The position numbers were made by a program, and so were the translations under genes. From an uncultured Actinomyces sp. (GTDB lineage: Bacteria; Actinomycetota; Actinomycetes; Actinomycetales; Actinomycetaceae): DNA of 17,746 bases. Under the pieces are notes generated by a model. The model had not been told where the DNA came from, ran no database searches, and saw only the letters and a list, made by a program, of their open reading frames with translations. The stretch spans positions 1 to 17,746 of the forward strand of contig CALIZH010000086.1 in assembly GCA_938028585.1 (NCBI GenBank). The letters are read 5' to 3'. This document shows positions 6,967 to 14,719 of the stretch, one piece after another (position 1 is the first letter of the stretch; each line of letters opens with the position of its first letter).

Positions 6967-8715
6967 ATGTCGACTGTTCGTATTTTGTTGAGAAGTGTGC
7001 GTGAGTATCGTCGCGCTTCGCTTCTGACACCGCTGTTTGTCACGGGAGAGGTCATTCTCGAGTGCTTCCTCCCACTGGTTATGGCCTCGTTGGTCGATCA
7101 CCTTCAGGGTGGTGCGCTCACTCCAGTTGTCCGCCTTGGCGTTTTTATGCTGGTCATGGCCATGATGTCACTGCTTTGTGGCGTACTTGCAGCACGTTTT
7201 GCCGCAACAGCGTCTGCGGGCTTAGCCAAACATCTGCGCCAGGACATCTTTTTTAAGGTCCAGGACTTCTCCTTCGGTGATGTTGATCGTTTCTCAACAT
7301 CGTCCTTGGTAACCCGTATGACGACCGACGTGACCAACGTTCAAAATGCCTACGGCATGATTATTCGCGTTGCCGTCCGCGTGCCGCTCATGATCGTCTT
7401 CTCGATCGTCATGACAATTCGCATCAACTGGCACATGTCCCTGATTTTTCTCATCATGCTGCCGTTCCTAGCGGCAATCATGTTCGGGATTATTATTTTC
7501 ATTTTCCCGGTTTTCCGGCGAATCTTTAAGAAGTACGATGCTCTGAATAACTCGGTCCAAGAGAACATTGCAGGTATCCGAGTTGTGAAGTCCTTCGTGA
7601 ACGAGGATTACGAAAAGACGCGTTTCAGGAAACGTTCCGAAGAAGTCCGCGCAGACTTCACCTTCGCGGAGAAGGTTCTGGCGCTCAATACGCCCGTCAT
7701 GATGCTTTTCATCTTCGGTGCAATCATGCTGGTGGACTTCATTGGTGCGCAGATGATTGTGGCGTCAGGCGGCAGTGAATTGACCACCGGTCAACTGTCA
7801 GCACTGATCACTTACGGTATTCAGATCCTCACGGCCATGATGATGTTGGCCTTTATTTTCGTTATGGTGACGATCGCTGCAGAGTCCGCACACCGTATCG
7901 CTGAGGTACTTCAGTACGAATCTCCATTGACATCACCCGAATATGGAATCCGTGAAGTCCCCACCGGTGATATCACCTTTGAAGGCGTGACCTTTAAGTA
8001 TCGCGAAGACTCTGAACGTCCCGCGCTTGAAAACATCACTTTGGATATCCCCGCAGGCTCGACTCTGGGCATTGTTGGTGGAACGGGTTCGGGTAAGACC
8101 AGCTTGATCCAGTTGATTCCGCGACTGTATGACGTGACGGAAGGCAGGGTCACCGTTGGCGGGATCGATGTGCGTGACTACCGCCTCGAGCCCCTGCGTG
8201 ATGCGGTGTCCGTTGTCCTTCAGAAGAACATTCTTTTCTCTGGAACGATCAAGGAAAACCTCCGTTGGGGTAACTCTGAGGCAACCGATGAAGAAATCGT
8301 GCGCGCCTGCGAACTTTCACAGGCCGACGAATTTGTCCGTCAGTTCCCCGATGGTTATGACACCATGATCGAAAGGGGCGGGTCGAACCTTTCGGGTGGC
8401 CAAAAGCAGCGTCTGTGCATCGCACGCGCCTTGCTGAAGAAGCCCAAGATCTTGATCCTTGATGACTCAACTAGTGCGGTTGATACACGAACCGATTCAC
8501 TGATTCGTCAGGCTTTCGAAACGGAAATCCCGGATACGACAACAATCATCGTTGCGCAGCGCATTTCTTCAGTCCAGCATGCCGATCAAATCATCGTTTT
8601 GGATGACGGGCGTATCAAGGAGCACGGTACTCACGAGGAACTCCTTGACTTGGGTGGCGAGTACCGCGAACTTTACGACACTCAAAACAGTACAAATGAA
8701 AGCGAGGTGGCCTGA
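6967..8715 (+). CDS. ABC exporter half-transporter, degenerate-site subunit
   Basis: A 582-residue type IV (B-subfamily) exporter: six membrane segments (about 17-45, 56-80, 130-152, 155-181, 240-262, 278-302), then an ATPase domain. Walker A is GGTGSGKT (371-378), signature LSGGQ (475-479), Walker B ILILDD (495-500). Asp500 takes the place of the catalytic Glu and Gln531 (VAQRISS) takes the place of the switch His. This pattern is known from the inactive-site half of heterodimeric exporters such as TM287, BmrC and LmrC. The next gene supplies the other half. Substrates cannot be read from sequence; multidrug or lipid-like compounds are usual. The ATG is preceded by GGGGG 11 bases upstream, a weak ribosome-binding site. 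The stop is one base before the start of the partner gene. Confidence 0.93.
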   Translation: MSTVRILLRSVREYRRASLLTPLFVTGEVILECFLPLVMASLVDHLQGGALTPVVRLGVFMLVMAMMSLLCGVLAARFAATASAGLAKHLRQDIFFKVQDFSFGDVDRFSTSSLVTRMTTDVTNVQNAYGMIIRVAVRVPLMIVFSIVMTIRINWHMSLIFLIMLPFLAAIMFGIIIFIFPVFRRIFKKYDALNNSVQENIAGIRVVKSFVNEDYEKTRFRKRSEEVRADFTFAEKVLALNTPVMMLFIFGAIMLVDFIGAQMIVASGGSELTTGQLSALITYGIQILTAMMMLAFIFVMVTIAAESAHRIAEVLQYESPLTSPEYGIREVPTGDITFEGVTFKYREDSERPALENITLDIPAGSTLGIVGGTGSGKTSLIQLIPRLYDVTEGRVTVGGIDVRDYRLEPLRDAVSVVLQKNILFSGTIKENLRWGNSEATDEEIVRACELSQADEFVRQFPDGYDTMIERGGSNLSGGQKQRLCIARALLKKPKILILDDSTSAVDTRTDSLIRQAFETEIPDTTTIIVAQRISSVQHADQIIVLDDGRIKEHGTHEELLDLGGEYRELYDTQNSTNESEVA

Positions 8716-8716
8716 A

Positions 8717-10762
8717 ATGTCGGTTGAACGCTACGAAGAAGAACAGGCAGATCAGATTGCCGCTCACGCTCCCGCATCGGTAGAGGTGCTTCCGCAGGAT
8801 CAAGCTGAGAAAGCGCGCGAGGAAAGTCAAAAACAAAAAGAGGGCGCTGCCTCGGGAATGAAAGACCCCAACAAGCTTGACGGAGTGCCGCGTCCTTTCG
8901 GAAGGCTGATGACCTATCTGTGGGCAAACTACAAGATCCACTTGAGTGTTGTCGGAATCTGTATTGTGATTTCGGGTATTGCTTCTGCAGTTGGGGCGAT
9001 CTTCCTCCAGCAGATCGTTGATACCGTGATTATTCCCGGTATGAGCCAGGGGCTCCCGGCCGTGATGTCGCAGCTAGTGCGACTAGTTGTCATCATGGGC
9101 ATGATCTTTGGCTCGGGTATTCTGTGCGCTTTCATCTACACGCGCCTGATGGCGATTGTCACTCAGGGAACGCTTAAGAAAATGCGTGACGACATGTTCG
9201 ATCGCATGGAGACGCTTCCGCTGAAGTTCTTCGATACGCACCCTCACGGTGCGGTCATGTCGACCTACACAAACGATACGGATGCGATTCGTCAGCTTAT
9301 TGGCCAATCGATCCCGACCCTGATCCAGTCCGCACTTACTATTCTTGCGTTGACAATCACTATGCTCAGCTACTCGCTGTGGCTCACTCTTCTTGTTGCG
9401 GCGGCGACTGTCGCGATGTTTGGCGTGACAAAGAAAATGGGTGGTGGTTCAGCGAAGTTTATGGTTGCGCAGCAACGCTCGCTGGCTGAAGAAGAGGGCT
9501 ACATCGAAGAGATGATGGATGGCCAAAAGGTCATTAAAGTCTTCAATCACGAAGATGCTGTTAAGCATGATTTCCTGAGCTACAACCACCAGCTGTTCAA
9601 CGATTCAGAACGCGCGAATCAGTACGGCAATATGCTCATGCCAACCCTGGGCAATATCGGAAACATCCTTTATGTTGCCGTTGCCCTGATCGGCGGCATC
9701 ATGGTTGAGCTCCAGACCCCGAATTTCGGTTTCGCCGGTATGGGCGCAATCACCGTTGGCGTCGTTGTCTCCTTCCTGGGGATGGTTCGTAACTTTACAC
9801 AAACGCTGGGACAGGCCTCGATGCAGGTCCCGATGATCGCCCTGGGTCTTGCGGGTGCTTCCCGAGTCTTCGCCTTGATGGAACAAGAGAGCGAAGAAGA
9901 CGAGGGCTACGTGACCCTGGTCCGTGCACGGGTCGATGAGAATGGCGATGTTCATCCCACCGAAGAACGCACGGGTGTGTGGGCATGGCGTCACCCGCAC
10001 AGCGATGGAACGGTCACCTACACGCGTCTTCGCGGCGAGCTGGTCATGGAAGATGTTGACTTCTCCTACGACGGGAAGAAGACGGTTCTTCACGACATCT
10101 CCCTGTGGGCAAAGCCTGGACAAAAGATTGCGTTTGTTGGTGCAACAGGCGCAGGCAAGACGACCATCACTAACCTGATCAATCGTTTCTACGATATCGA
10201 TGACGGCAAGATCCGCTTCGACGGCATCAACATCAGGAAGATCCACAAGTCTGATCTGCGTCGCTCGCTGGGCGTCGTGCTTCAGGATGTGAAGCTCTTT
10301 ACCGGTACCGTCATGGATAACATCCGCTTTGGGCGATTGGACGCGACCGATGAGGAATGTATCGCGGCAGCAAAGCTTGCGAATGCTCATTCCTTCATTG
10401 AGCGCCTTCCCGATGGCTACCAGACCGAGCTCAGTGGCAATGGGTCAAACCTCTCGCAGGGGCAGGCACAGTTGCTGTCTATTGCGCGTGCAGCTGTTGC
10501 CGATCCGCCGGCGATGATCTTGGACGAAGCGACCTCATCGATTGATACGCGTACCGAGTCGCTGGTCCAGAATGGCATGGATAACCTCATGGAGGGGCGT
10601 ACGGTCTTCGTCATTGCACACCGTCTGTCAACGGTCCGTAACTCCGACGCCATTATGGTTCTGGATCACGGCCGTATTATTGAACGTGGAAGCCACGACG
10701 AACTGATTGCTCAAAAGGGCGTGTACTACCAGCTGTACACCGGTGCTTTCGAGCTCGAGTAA
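8717..10762 (+). CDS. ABC exporter half-transporter, catalytic subunit
   Basis: A 681-residue partner of the preceding exporter subunit. An upstream in-frame start at 8552 would lie inside that gene; the ATG at 8717 has GAGGTGG 7 bases ahead, follows the previous stop by one base and was chosen. Residues 1-58 are a hydrophilic, Glu/Gln/Lys-rich extension. Six membrane segments follow (about 72-375). An insertion of about 50 residues at about 391-440 precedes the ATPase domain and is typical of this MdlB-like family. Walker A is GATGAGKT (475-482), Walker B MILDE with Glu604, and switch His635, all canonical. The signature is LSQGQ (579-583) instead of LSGGQ. In heterodimers this altered signature faces the degenerate Walker site of the partner, so the pair should have one active and one inactive ATP site. 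Confidence 0.94.
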   Translation: MSVERYEEEQADQIAAHAPASVEVLPQDQAEKAREESQKQKEGAASGMKDPNKLDGVPRPFGRLMTYLWANYKIHLSVVGICIVISGIASAVGAIFLQQIVDTVIIPGMSQGLPAVMSQLVRLVVIMGMIFGSGILCAFIYTRLMAIVTQGTLKKMRDDMFDRMETLPLKFFDTHPHGAVMSTYTNDTDAIRQLIGQSIPTLIQSALTILALTITMLSYSLWLTLLVAAATVAMFGVTKKMGGGSAKFMVAQQRSLAEEEGYIEEMMDGQKVIKVFNHEDAVKHDFLSYNHQLFNDSERANQYGNMLMPTLGNIGNILYVAVALIGGIMVELQTPNFGFAGMGAITVGVVVSFLGMVRNFTQTLGQASMQVPMIALGLAGASRVFALMEQESEEDEGYVTLVRARVDENGDVHPTEERTGVWAWRHPHSDGTVTYTRLRGELVMEDVDFSYDGKKTVLHDISLWAKPGQKIAFVGATGAGKTTITNLINRFYDIDDGKIRFDGINIRKIHKSDLRRSLGVVLQDVKLFTGTVMDNIRFGRLDATDEECIAAAKLANAHSFIERLPDGYQTELSGNGSNLSQGQAQLLSIARAAVADPPAMILDEATSSIDTRTESLVQNGMDNLMEGRTVFVIAHRLSTVRNSDAIMVLDHGRIIERGSHDELIAQKGVYYQLYTGAFELE

Positions 10763-10772
10763 TCGCATGGTT

Positions 10773-10797
10773 CCCCTGCAACGAATACGTTGAGGGG
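10773..10797 (+). terminator. First of two hairpins after the exporter operon
   Basis: CCCCT-CAACG pairs with CGTTG-AGGGG around an AATA loop, with one bulged G (10778), giving a 10-bp stem. It begins 10 bases after the stop of the exporter catalytic subunit. No T tract follows. It probably works together with the hairpin at 10805-10834. Confidence 0.55.
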
Positions 10798-10804
10798 ATG
10801 TAGT

Positions 10805-10834
10805 GTGGGGCCGGCGGTTTTTCGCCGGCTTCAC
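10805..10834 (+). terminator. Second hairpin after the exporter operon
   Basis: A 12-bp stem containing two G-T pairs, with a GTTTTT loop; the left arm begins GTGGGGCCGGC, identical to the left arm of the hairpin at 6593. It ends 15 bases before the ATG of the hydrolase gene, so it may act as a terminator of the exporter operon or as a structure in the hydrolase leader. Confidence 0.6.
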
Positions 10835-10849
10835 CTTTAGGGGGTTGGA

Positions 10850-11782
10850 ATGCAGATTCACGGTGCTGTCCCGCAGGAAGCTTTTGCGGGGGAGCTTCCG
10901 CAGGGAGTGACCTGTGTGGGGATCCCTACGTCCGTGGGAGTGCTGACTGCCGCTTTCATTGACGAGGCCGTCGGGGGAGCTCCCGAGGCGGAGAGTGCCT
11001 CGCTCGCCCATGGGGGGCCTCACGCTGGCGATCAGATGGAGCCTGTTCCGGCGCTTCTCGTTCCTGGTTTTACGGGCTCTAAGGAAGATTTCACTCCTTT
11101 CCTGCCGTATCTGGCCGAGCGCGGACGAAGTGCCTGCGCTTATTCGCAGCGCGGGCAGGCGGATTCTGCGGCGCCCGAAGGCGTTGAGAATTACCGCTTG
11201 GCTGACTTTGTCGGTGACCTGATTGAGGTTGCGCGCGCGATGGGTGCAAGCGAGCGACCAATTCACCTGCTGGGGCATTCATTTGGCGGTGTGATTGCCA
11301 GGCAAGCTGCAGTGGTTGCACCTGAACTATTCCGTTCCGTGACACTGTTTTCTACAGGCCCTCGGCCGCCTGAATCGATGCGTTGGACACCCCTGCGTCA
11401 GCGTCTTTTATCCTCAACAACAGGAAAGAAGCTATCGGCATGGTACATTTCCCAGTTCCTGAGCAGTGATCCTCGGGACGAGCTGATTGCTGAGCGCGCG
11501 ATGGTCACCAGCGAGGACTCGCTCATGGGAGCGGCCTTCATTTTGGCTCGTTATCCAGATGTATCGCTTCCCCTACGTCAAAGTGGGCTTCCTGTGTTGA
11601 TCGCTCACGGAGTGGGGGACACGGTTTGGCCCGAGCAGATGCATCGTGAAGAAGCCGCGTTATTGGGTGCGCGCTATGAGGTGATCTCAGACGCGAAACA
11701 CAGTGCGCAATTGGAAAATCCGGCTGCGTTGGCGGATGTTTGTGCTGCCTTCTGGGCCGATGTAGAGGCTGGGAGAAACTGA
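10850..11782 (+). CDS. Alpha/beta hydrolase
   Basis: A 310-residue, probably cytoplasmic serine hydrolase of the alpha/beta fold. The core starts at about residue 66 (PALLVPGFTGSKEDF, with the oxyanion-hole loop). The nucleophile elbow is GHSFGG with Ser144. The likely triad is completed by Asp257 (GVGDTVWP) and His284 (AKHSAQLE). A cap region lies at about 170-240. The first 60 residues do not belong to the standard fold and contain a strand-rich segment (VTCVGIPTSVGVLTAAF). There is no signal peptide. The ATG follows a GGGGGTTGGA sequence. Substrate cannot be told; esters, lactones or haloalkane-like compounds are all possible. It stands alone, downstream of the exporter hairpins, and converges on the amino acid importer operon. 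Confidence 0.88.
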   Translation: MQIHGAVPQEAFAGELPQGVTCVGIPTSVGVLTAAFIDEAVGGAPEAESASLAHGGPHAGDQMEPVPALLVPGFTGSKEDFTPFLPYLAERGRSACAYSQRGQADSAAPEGVENYRLADFVGDLIEVARAMGASERPIHLLGHSFGGVIARQAAVVAPELFRSVTLFSTGPRPPESMRWTPLRQRLLSSTTGKKLSAWYISQFLSSDPRDELIAERAMVTSEDSLMGAAFILARYPDVSLPLRQSGLPVLIAHGVGDTVWPEQMHREEAALLGARYEVISDAKHSAQLENPAALADVCAAFWADVEAGRN

Positions 11783-11794
11783 GGGCTCAAACAA

Positions 11795-11838
11795 TGTCCC
11801 TCTTGCAGGCGGCTTTGGAACCGCCCACAAGAGGGACA
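11795..11838. terminator. Shared hairpin between convergent genes
   Basis: A perfect 11-bp outer stem (TGTCCCTCTTG and its complement) encloses, after a CA/CA internal loop, a 5-bp GGCGG/CCGCC stem with an 8-base loop. It sits in the 73-base gap between the + strand hydrolase and the - strand transporter ATPase, 12 and 17 bases from their stops, so it can end transcription from both sides. No strong T tract on either side. Confidence 0.75.
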
Positions 11839-11855
11839 CAATGCTATATGGACGC

Positions 11856-12638
11856 TCAGTGGAAGACGCGAGCTAGGAATTCCTGAGTCTGAGGCATCTT
11901 CGGATTATCGATGACTTCCTCAGGGGTACCCTGTTCAACGATCTTTCCGCGTTCCAAGAACACCACGCGGTCTGCTACCTGACGGGCGAAACCGATTTCA
12001 TGGGTTGCCATGAGGATCGTGGAACCCGAATCCTTGACTTCACGAACGAGGTCAAGAACTTCACCAACCAGCATGGGGTCCAATGCTGAGGTGATTTCAT
12101 CAAGCAGAAGAAGCTCAGGATTGGTTGCAAGTGCGCGAACAATAGCGACGCGCTGCTGCTGACCACCCGAAAGCCGATCGGGGTATTCTTCGGCTTTTTG
12201 AGCAAGACCAATACGTGCTAGCAGTTCCATTCCACGCTTTGTTGCGCGTTCAGGTGCCCATCCGTGGACCTTACGCGCAGCCAGTGTCACGTTATCGATC
12301 ACTGACATGTGTGGGAATAGGTTGTAGTGCTGGAAGACGACACCGATCTGTGCGCGAACCTTATCGGCGTTGACGCTGGGATCGGTGATGTCCATTCCGG
12401 AAAGGAAAATCTGGCCGTCGTCGACGCGCTCAAGCAGATTGGCGCAGCGAAGGAGGGTCGACTTACCCGAGCCCGAGGCTCCCAAGAGTACAACGACCTC
12501 GTGACGGTGAACGTCAAGGTCTAGGCGGCGCAAAACAATGTTGGAGCCGAAGCGCTTGACGACGCCCTGAACAGAAAGGACGGGGTGTTCCGCGGAGGTT
12601 GCCAAGCTTTCGTCGGGGGTGGTGGTTTCCGTGCTCAT
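11856..12638 (-). CDS. Polar amino acid ABC transporter ATP-binding protein
   Basis: A 260-residue GlnQ/HisP-type ATPase that drives uptake of a polar amino acid together with the permease and binding protein encoded upstream. Walker A is GASGSGKS (53-60), Q-loop Gln103, signature LSGGQ (156-160), Walker B LLLLDE with Asp180 and Glu181, and switch His213. The stretch HYNLFPHMSVIDNV is typical of this amino acid subfamily. Residues 1-18 are an unstructured lead-in. The ATG shares one base with the stop of the permease gene (TGATG), so translation is coupled. The gene is the last of the operon. All ATPase motifs are intact. The exact amino acid cannot be told from this subunit. Confidence 0.95.
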   Translation of the reverse strand: MSTETTTPDESLATSAEHPVLSVQGVVKRFGSNIVLRRLDLDVHRHEVVVLLGASGSGKSTLLRCANLLERVDDGQIFLSGMDITDPSVNADKVRAQIGVVFQHYNLFPHMSVIDNVTLAARKVHGWAPERATKRGMELLARIGLAQKAEEYPDRLSGGQQQRVAIVRALATNPELLLLDEITSALDPMLVGEVLDLVREVKDSGSTILMATHEIGFARQVADRVVFLERGKIVEQGTPEEVIDNPKMPQTQEFLARVFH

Positions 12639-13516
12639 CAGACGGTGCCTCCCATCTGCTCGCGCTTACGTAGTCGCGCCGTGTACCAATCGGACAGGCG
12701 AATGAAGGGGAAAGACAAAACGATGAAGAGGAGGCCCGCAACCACGTAGGAGGTGAAGTTGTAGGTCGTTGCCTGCTGAACCTGTGCTGCGCGGATTGCG
12801 TCAGTTGCGCCCAGAACAGAAATCAGGCCCACGTCTTTTTGCATGGAAATGAAGTCGTTCATCAAAGCCGGGGTGACCTTACGAACTGCCTGCGGCACGA
12901 TGATGTGACGCATGGTCTGTCCGTGGGTCAAGCCCAGAGAACGCGCTGCGTAGCGCTGTGAGGGGTGGATCGATTCGAGGCCAGCACGCAGAACCTCGGA
13001 AACGTATGAGGTGTAGGTGATGACCAGGGCGATGGTCCCCAGGAGCGTCACATCGATACGCCGGGAGGGATTCAAAGCTGGAATACCGAAACCGATGATG
13101 TACAGGACCACAATGAAGGGCACGCCACGGAAGATGTCCGTGTATGCGGCAGCAAGGAAACGGATCGGGAAGAATACCGGTCCGCCCAAGGTACGTGCGG
13201 CAGCAAGGAGGGTTGCAAAGATCGCAACGCCCGTTGCTGCAACCAGCAGCATGCGGATGTTGAGCCACATGCCGGAGAGGACTGCGGGGAAGGAGCTCTT
13301 CGCGTATTCCCAGTTGAAGAAGGTTTGTTGGGTTGTCTTCCACCCCGGAGACGAGGCCAAGATGACGACGATGAGTGCCGCGATGATCAGAGTGGAGATC
13401 GCGGAGATCAAGAGTGAGCGAGTGGTGCGCGCGCGCCGGTAACGACGGCGCTGGCGCTCGACCTCAGAGACTGGGAATTCAGCCATTGGGTCTGCTGAGT
13501 GGGAATCGGTGAGCAC
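12638..13516 (-). CDS. Polar amino acid ABC transporter permease
   Basis: The membrane subunit of the same importer, about 292 residues. After a charged cytoplasmic N-terminus (RQRRRYRRAR) a membrane segment follows, then a periplasm-like loop (WKTTQQTFFNWEY) and a HisM/GlnP-type core. The coupling loop reads SQRYAARSLGLTHGQTM with IVPQAV, as usual for this family. Start: GTG at 13516 is preferred because AGAGGA stands 4 bases before it. A TTG at 13552 would add 12 residues but lacks a ribosome-binding site; an ATG at 13486 would remove 10 and also lacks one. The gene follows the binding-protein gene after a strong hairpin and is coupled to the ATPase gene by TGATG. Confidence 0.9.
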   Translation of the reverse strand: MLTDSHSADPMAEFPVSEVERQRRRYRRARTTRSLLISAISTLIIAALIVVILASSPGWKTTQQTFFNWEYAKSSFPAVLSGMWLNIRMLLVAATGVAIFATLLAAARTLGGPVFFPIRFLAAAYTDIFRGVPFIVVLYIIGFGIPALNPSRRIDVTLLGTIALVITYTSYVSEVLRAGLESIHPSQRYAARSLGLTHGQTMRHIIVPQAVRKVTPALMNDFISMQKDVGLISVLGATDAIRAAQVQQATTYNFTSYVVAGLLFIVLSFPFIRLSDWYTARLRKREQMGGTV

Positions 13517-13573
13517 GGGGTCCTCTGCGTGGGTTTCGAATGCGTGAAGCAATCAGGACAAGGGGGATGAAAA

Positions 13574-13607
13574 TTCTCCGGCTTGGGACGAATCCCAAGC
13601 CGGAGAA
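13574..13607 (-). terminator. Intra-operon hairpin between binding protein and permease
   Basis: A perfect 15-bp inverted repeat with a 4-base loop, 6 bases after the stop of the binding-protein gene. On the - strand it is followed by TTTTC, a short T tract. A partial terminator or mRNA-stabilising stem at this place is known in many binding-protein-dependent operons, where it raises binding protein over membrane subunits. Confidence 0.8.
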
Positions 13608-13612
13608 GAAGA

Positions 13613-14494
13613 TCACTGCTCGAAGATCGGAGCGGATGCGGCGTCGGCCAGCCACTTCTTCTGAAGTTCGGCCAGGGTGCCGTTATCGCGCAGCGTGTCG
13701 ACTGCCTTGGTGACCGCGGGGGTCAGGGCGCTTCCCTTAGGAAGCAGCAGACCGAAGTTGTTGCCATCCTCGTTCGCGGTGAACTGGCCAACCACGGTGC
13801 CGTTCTCAACCTGGGTTGCGATGACGTTGAATGCGGTGGGCAGGTCCACGACGATTGCGTCAACCTGGCCGCCCTTGAGGGCCTGGACCACGTCAGCGGA
13901 ACCGTTGAAGATCAGCGGATCGGTGCTGGGCTTGAGCTTGTTCATCACGTAGTTCTGAGAAGTCGTGCCGGTCTGAACGCCGAACTTCAGCTTCTTCAGG
14001 TCTTCGAGGCTCTTGGCCTCGGCAGCGGGGGTACCCTTCACAGCGACGACTGCTTCGGAGGTCGTGTAGTAGGGGCTGGAGAAGTCCACTGCCTGCTTGC
14101 GAGCATCGGTAATGGAGAACTGCTGGATGTTGAAGTCCCAGTCCTTTGCGCCAGGAGCGATTGCCGAATCGAAGGTCGTACGCTTCCATACGACCTGGTC
14201 CTTGGAGAAGCCCAGCTTCTCGGCGACTGCGTAGGCAACTGCGGCCTCGTAGCCTTCACCGGATTCGGGGTTGTCGTTGAGAACCCAAGGGCTGTAAGCG
14301 GGGTCGCCGGTGGCGATGGTGAGCTTACCCTTGGTGACGGTGGGGAGTGCTTCGCCGGTTGCGTTAGCATCGGCGGTTGCGGAAGTTGTGTTGCTGGAAG
14401 TGGTTCCGCCCGCGCATGCACCCAGCGCCATGACGGCAGTTGCTGCGATTGCGACGAGTGCGGACTTGCGGAAACGGATCTTGGGACGAACCAC
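13613..14494 (-). CDS. Polar amino acid ABC transporter substrate-binding lipoprotein
   Basis: A 293-residue family 3 binding protein anchored outside the membrane. It starts at GTG with AGGGAG about 7 bases upstream. The signal peptide ends in lipobox LGAC (Cys27), followed by a Gly/Ser/Thr/Ala-rich linker to about residue 50. The mature part shows the usual family features: GKLTIATGDPAYSPWV, GYEAAVAYAVAEKLGF, WDFNIQQFSITDARKQAVDFSSPYY split around 118-142, and a second lobe with GVQTGTTSQNYV and VDAIVVDLPTA. The DARK...F.PY stretch contains the Arg expected to bind the amino acid carboxylate (as in glutamine, histidine and cystine binding proteins). Which amino acid is bound is not clear. 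First gene of the operon, followed by the hairpin and the permease. Confidence 0.93.
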   Translation of the reverse strand: MVRPKIRFRKSALVAIAATAVMALGACAGGTTSSNTTSATADANATGEALPTVTKGKLTIATGDPAYSPWVLNDNPESGEGYEAAVAYAVAEKLGFSKDQVVWKRTTFDSAIAPGAKDWDFNIQQFSITDARKQAVDFSSPYYTTSEAVVAVKGTPAAEAKSLEDLKKLKFGVQTGTTSQNYVMNKLKPSTDPLIFNGSADVVQALKGGQVDAIVVDLPTAFNVIATQVENGTVVGQFTANEDGNNFGLLLPKGSALTPAVTKAVDTLRDNGTLAELQKKWLADAASAPIFEQ

Positions 14495-14544
14495 GTGTGC
14501 TCCCTATGAAGATATTGGGACAGAACAATTTTGAGTGCTTGTCA

Positions 14545-14554
14545 ACCCATGGGT
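14545..14554. promoter_or_regulatory. Palindrome ACCCATGGGT upstream of the importer operon
   Basis: A perfect 10-bp palindrome about 50 bases upstream of the binding-protein start, overlapping the end of a TTGACA-like box read on the - strand (14540-14545). No matching -10 stands at normal distance, so the promoter cannot be fixed. It could be an operator, but its short length makes chance possible. Confidence 0.25.
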
Positions 14555-14608
14555 AAAGCACCCACGCTCTAAGGCTAAGGGCAACTACGCGGTAATGGAA
14601 AGAGATAG

Positions 14609-14622
14609 TCTCAAACTTGAGA
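14609..14622. promoter_or_regulatory. Inverted repeat TCTCAA-AC-TTGAGA upstream of the importer operon
   Basis: A 6-2-6 perfect dyad about 115 bases upstream of the binding-protein start, between the operon and the hairpin of the neighbouring gene. A further half-site-like TGTGAGATA follows directly. It looks like a binding site for a dimeric repressor. No regulator gene is next to it. Confidence 0.35.
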
Positions 14623-14670
14623 TGTGAGATATGGTCAGCGTGAATCCCCGCTATGATGGATCTAATAACC

Positions 14671-14698
14671 GAGGGCAGATCCAACGGGATCTGCCCTC
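14671..14698. terminator. Hairpin downstream of the repeat-protein gene
   Basis: A perfect 12-bp stem (GAGGGCAGATCC and complement) with loop AACG, about 21 bases past the stop of the gene at 14720-14965. In the direction of that gene it is followed by GGTTATTAG, not a T tract; in the + direction TGATTTATTT follows. It lies between two - strand transcription units and should separate them. Confidence 0.75.
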
Positions 14699-14719
14699 TG
14701 ATTTATTTGACGCTAATGG

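Noticed and set aside
8552..8716. Upstream extension of the catalytic exporter subunit by 55 codons
   Set aside because: It overlaps the conserved ATPase end of the preceding gene in another frame, while the ATG at 8717 has a good ribosome-binding site and sits right after the previous stop.
13583..14509. A 308-codon open frame on the + strand
   Set aside because: It is the exact antisense of the amino acid binding lipoprotein, which has a signal peptide and family motifs; the + frame product is Gly/Cys/Val-rich and matches nothing.
14540..14545. TTGACA box on the - strand as -35 of the importer operon
   Set aside because: A perfect -35, but no acceptable -10 occurs 16-18 bases downstream (TGTCCC at 17), so the promoter is not called.
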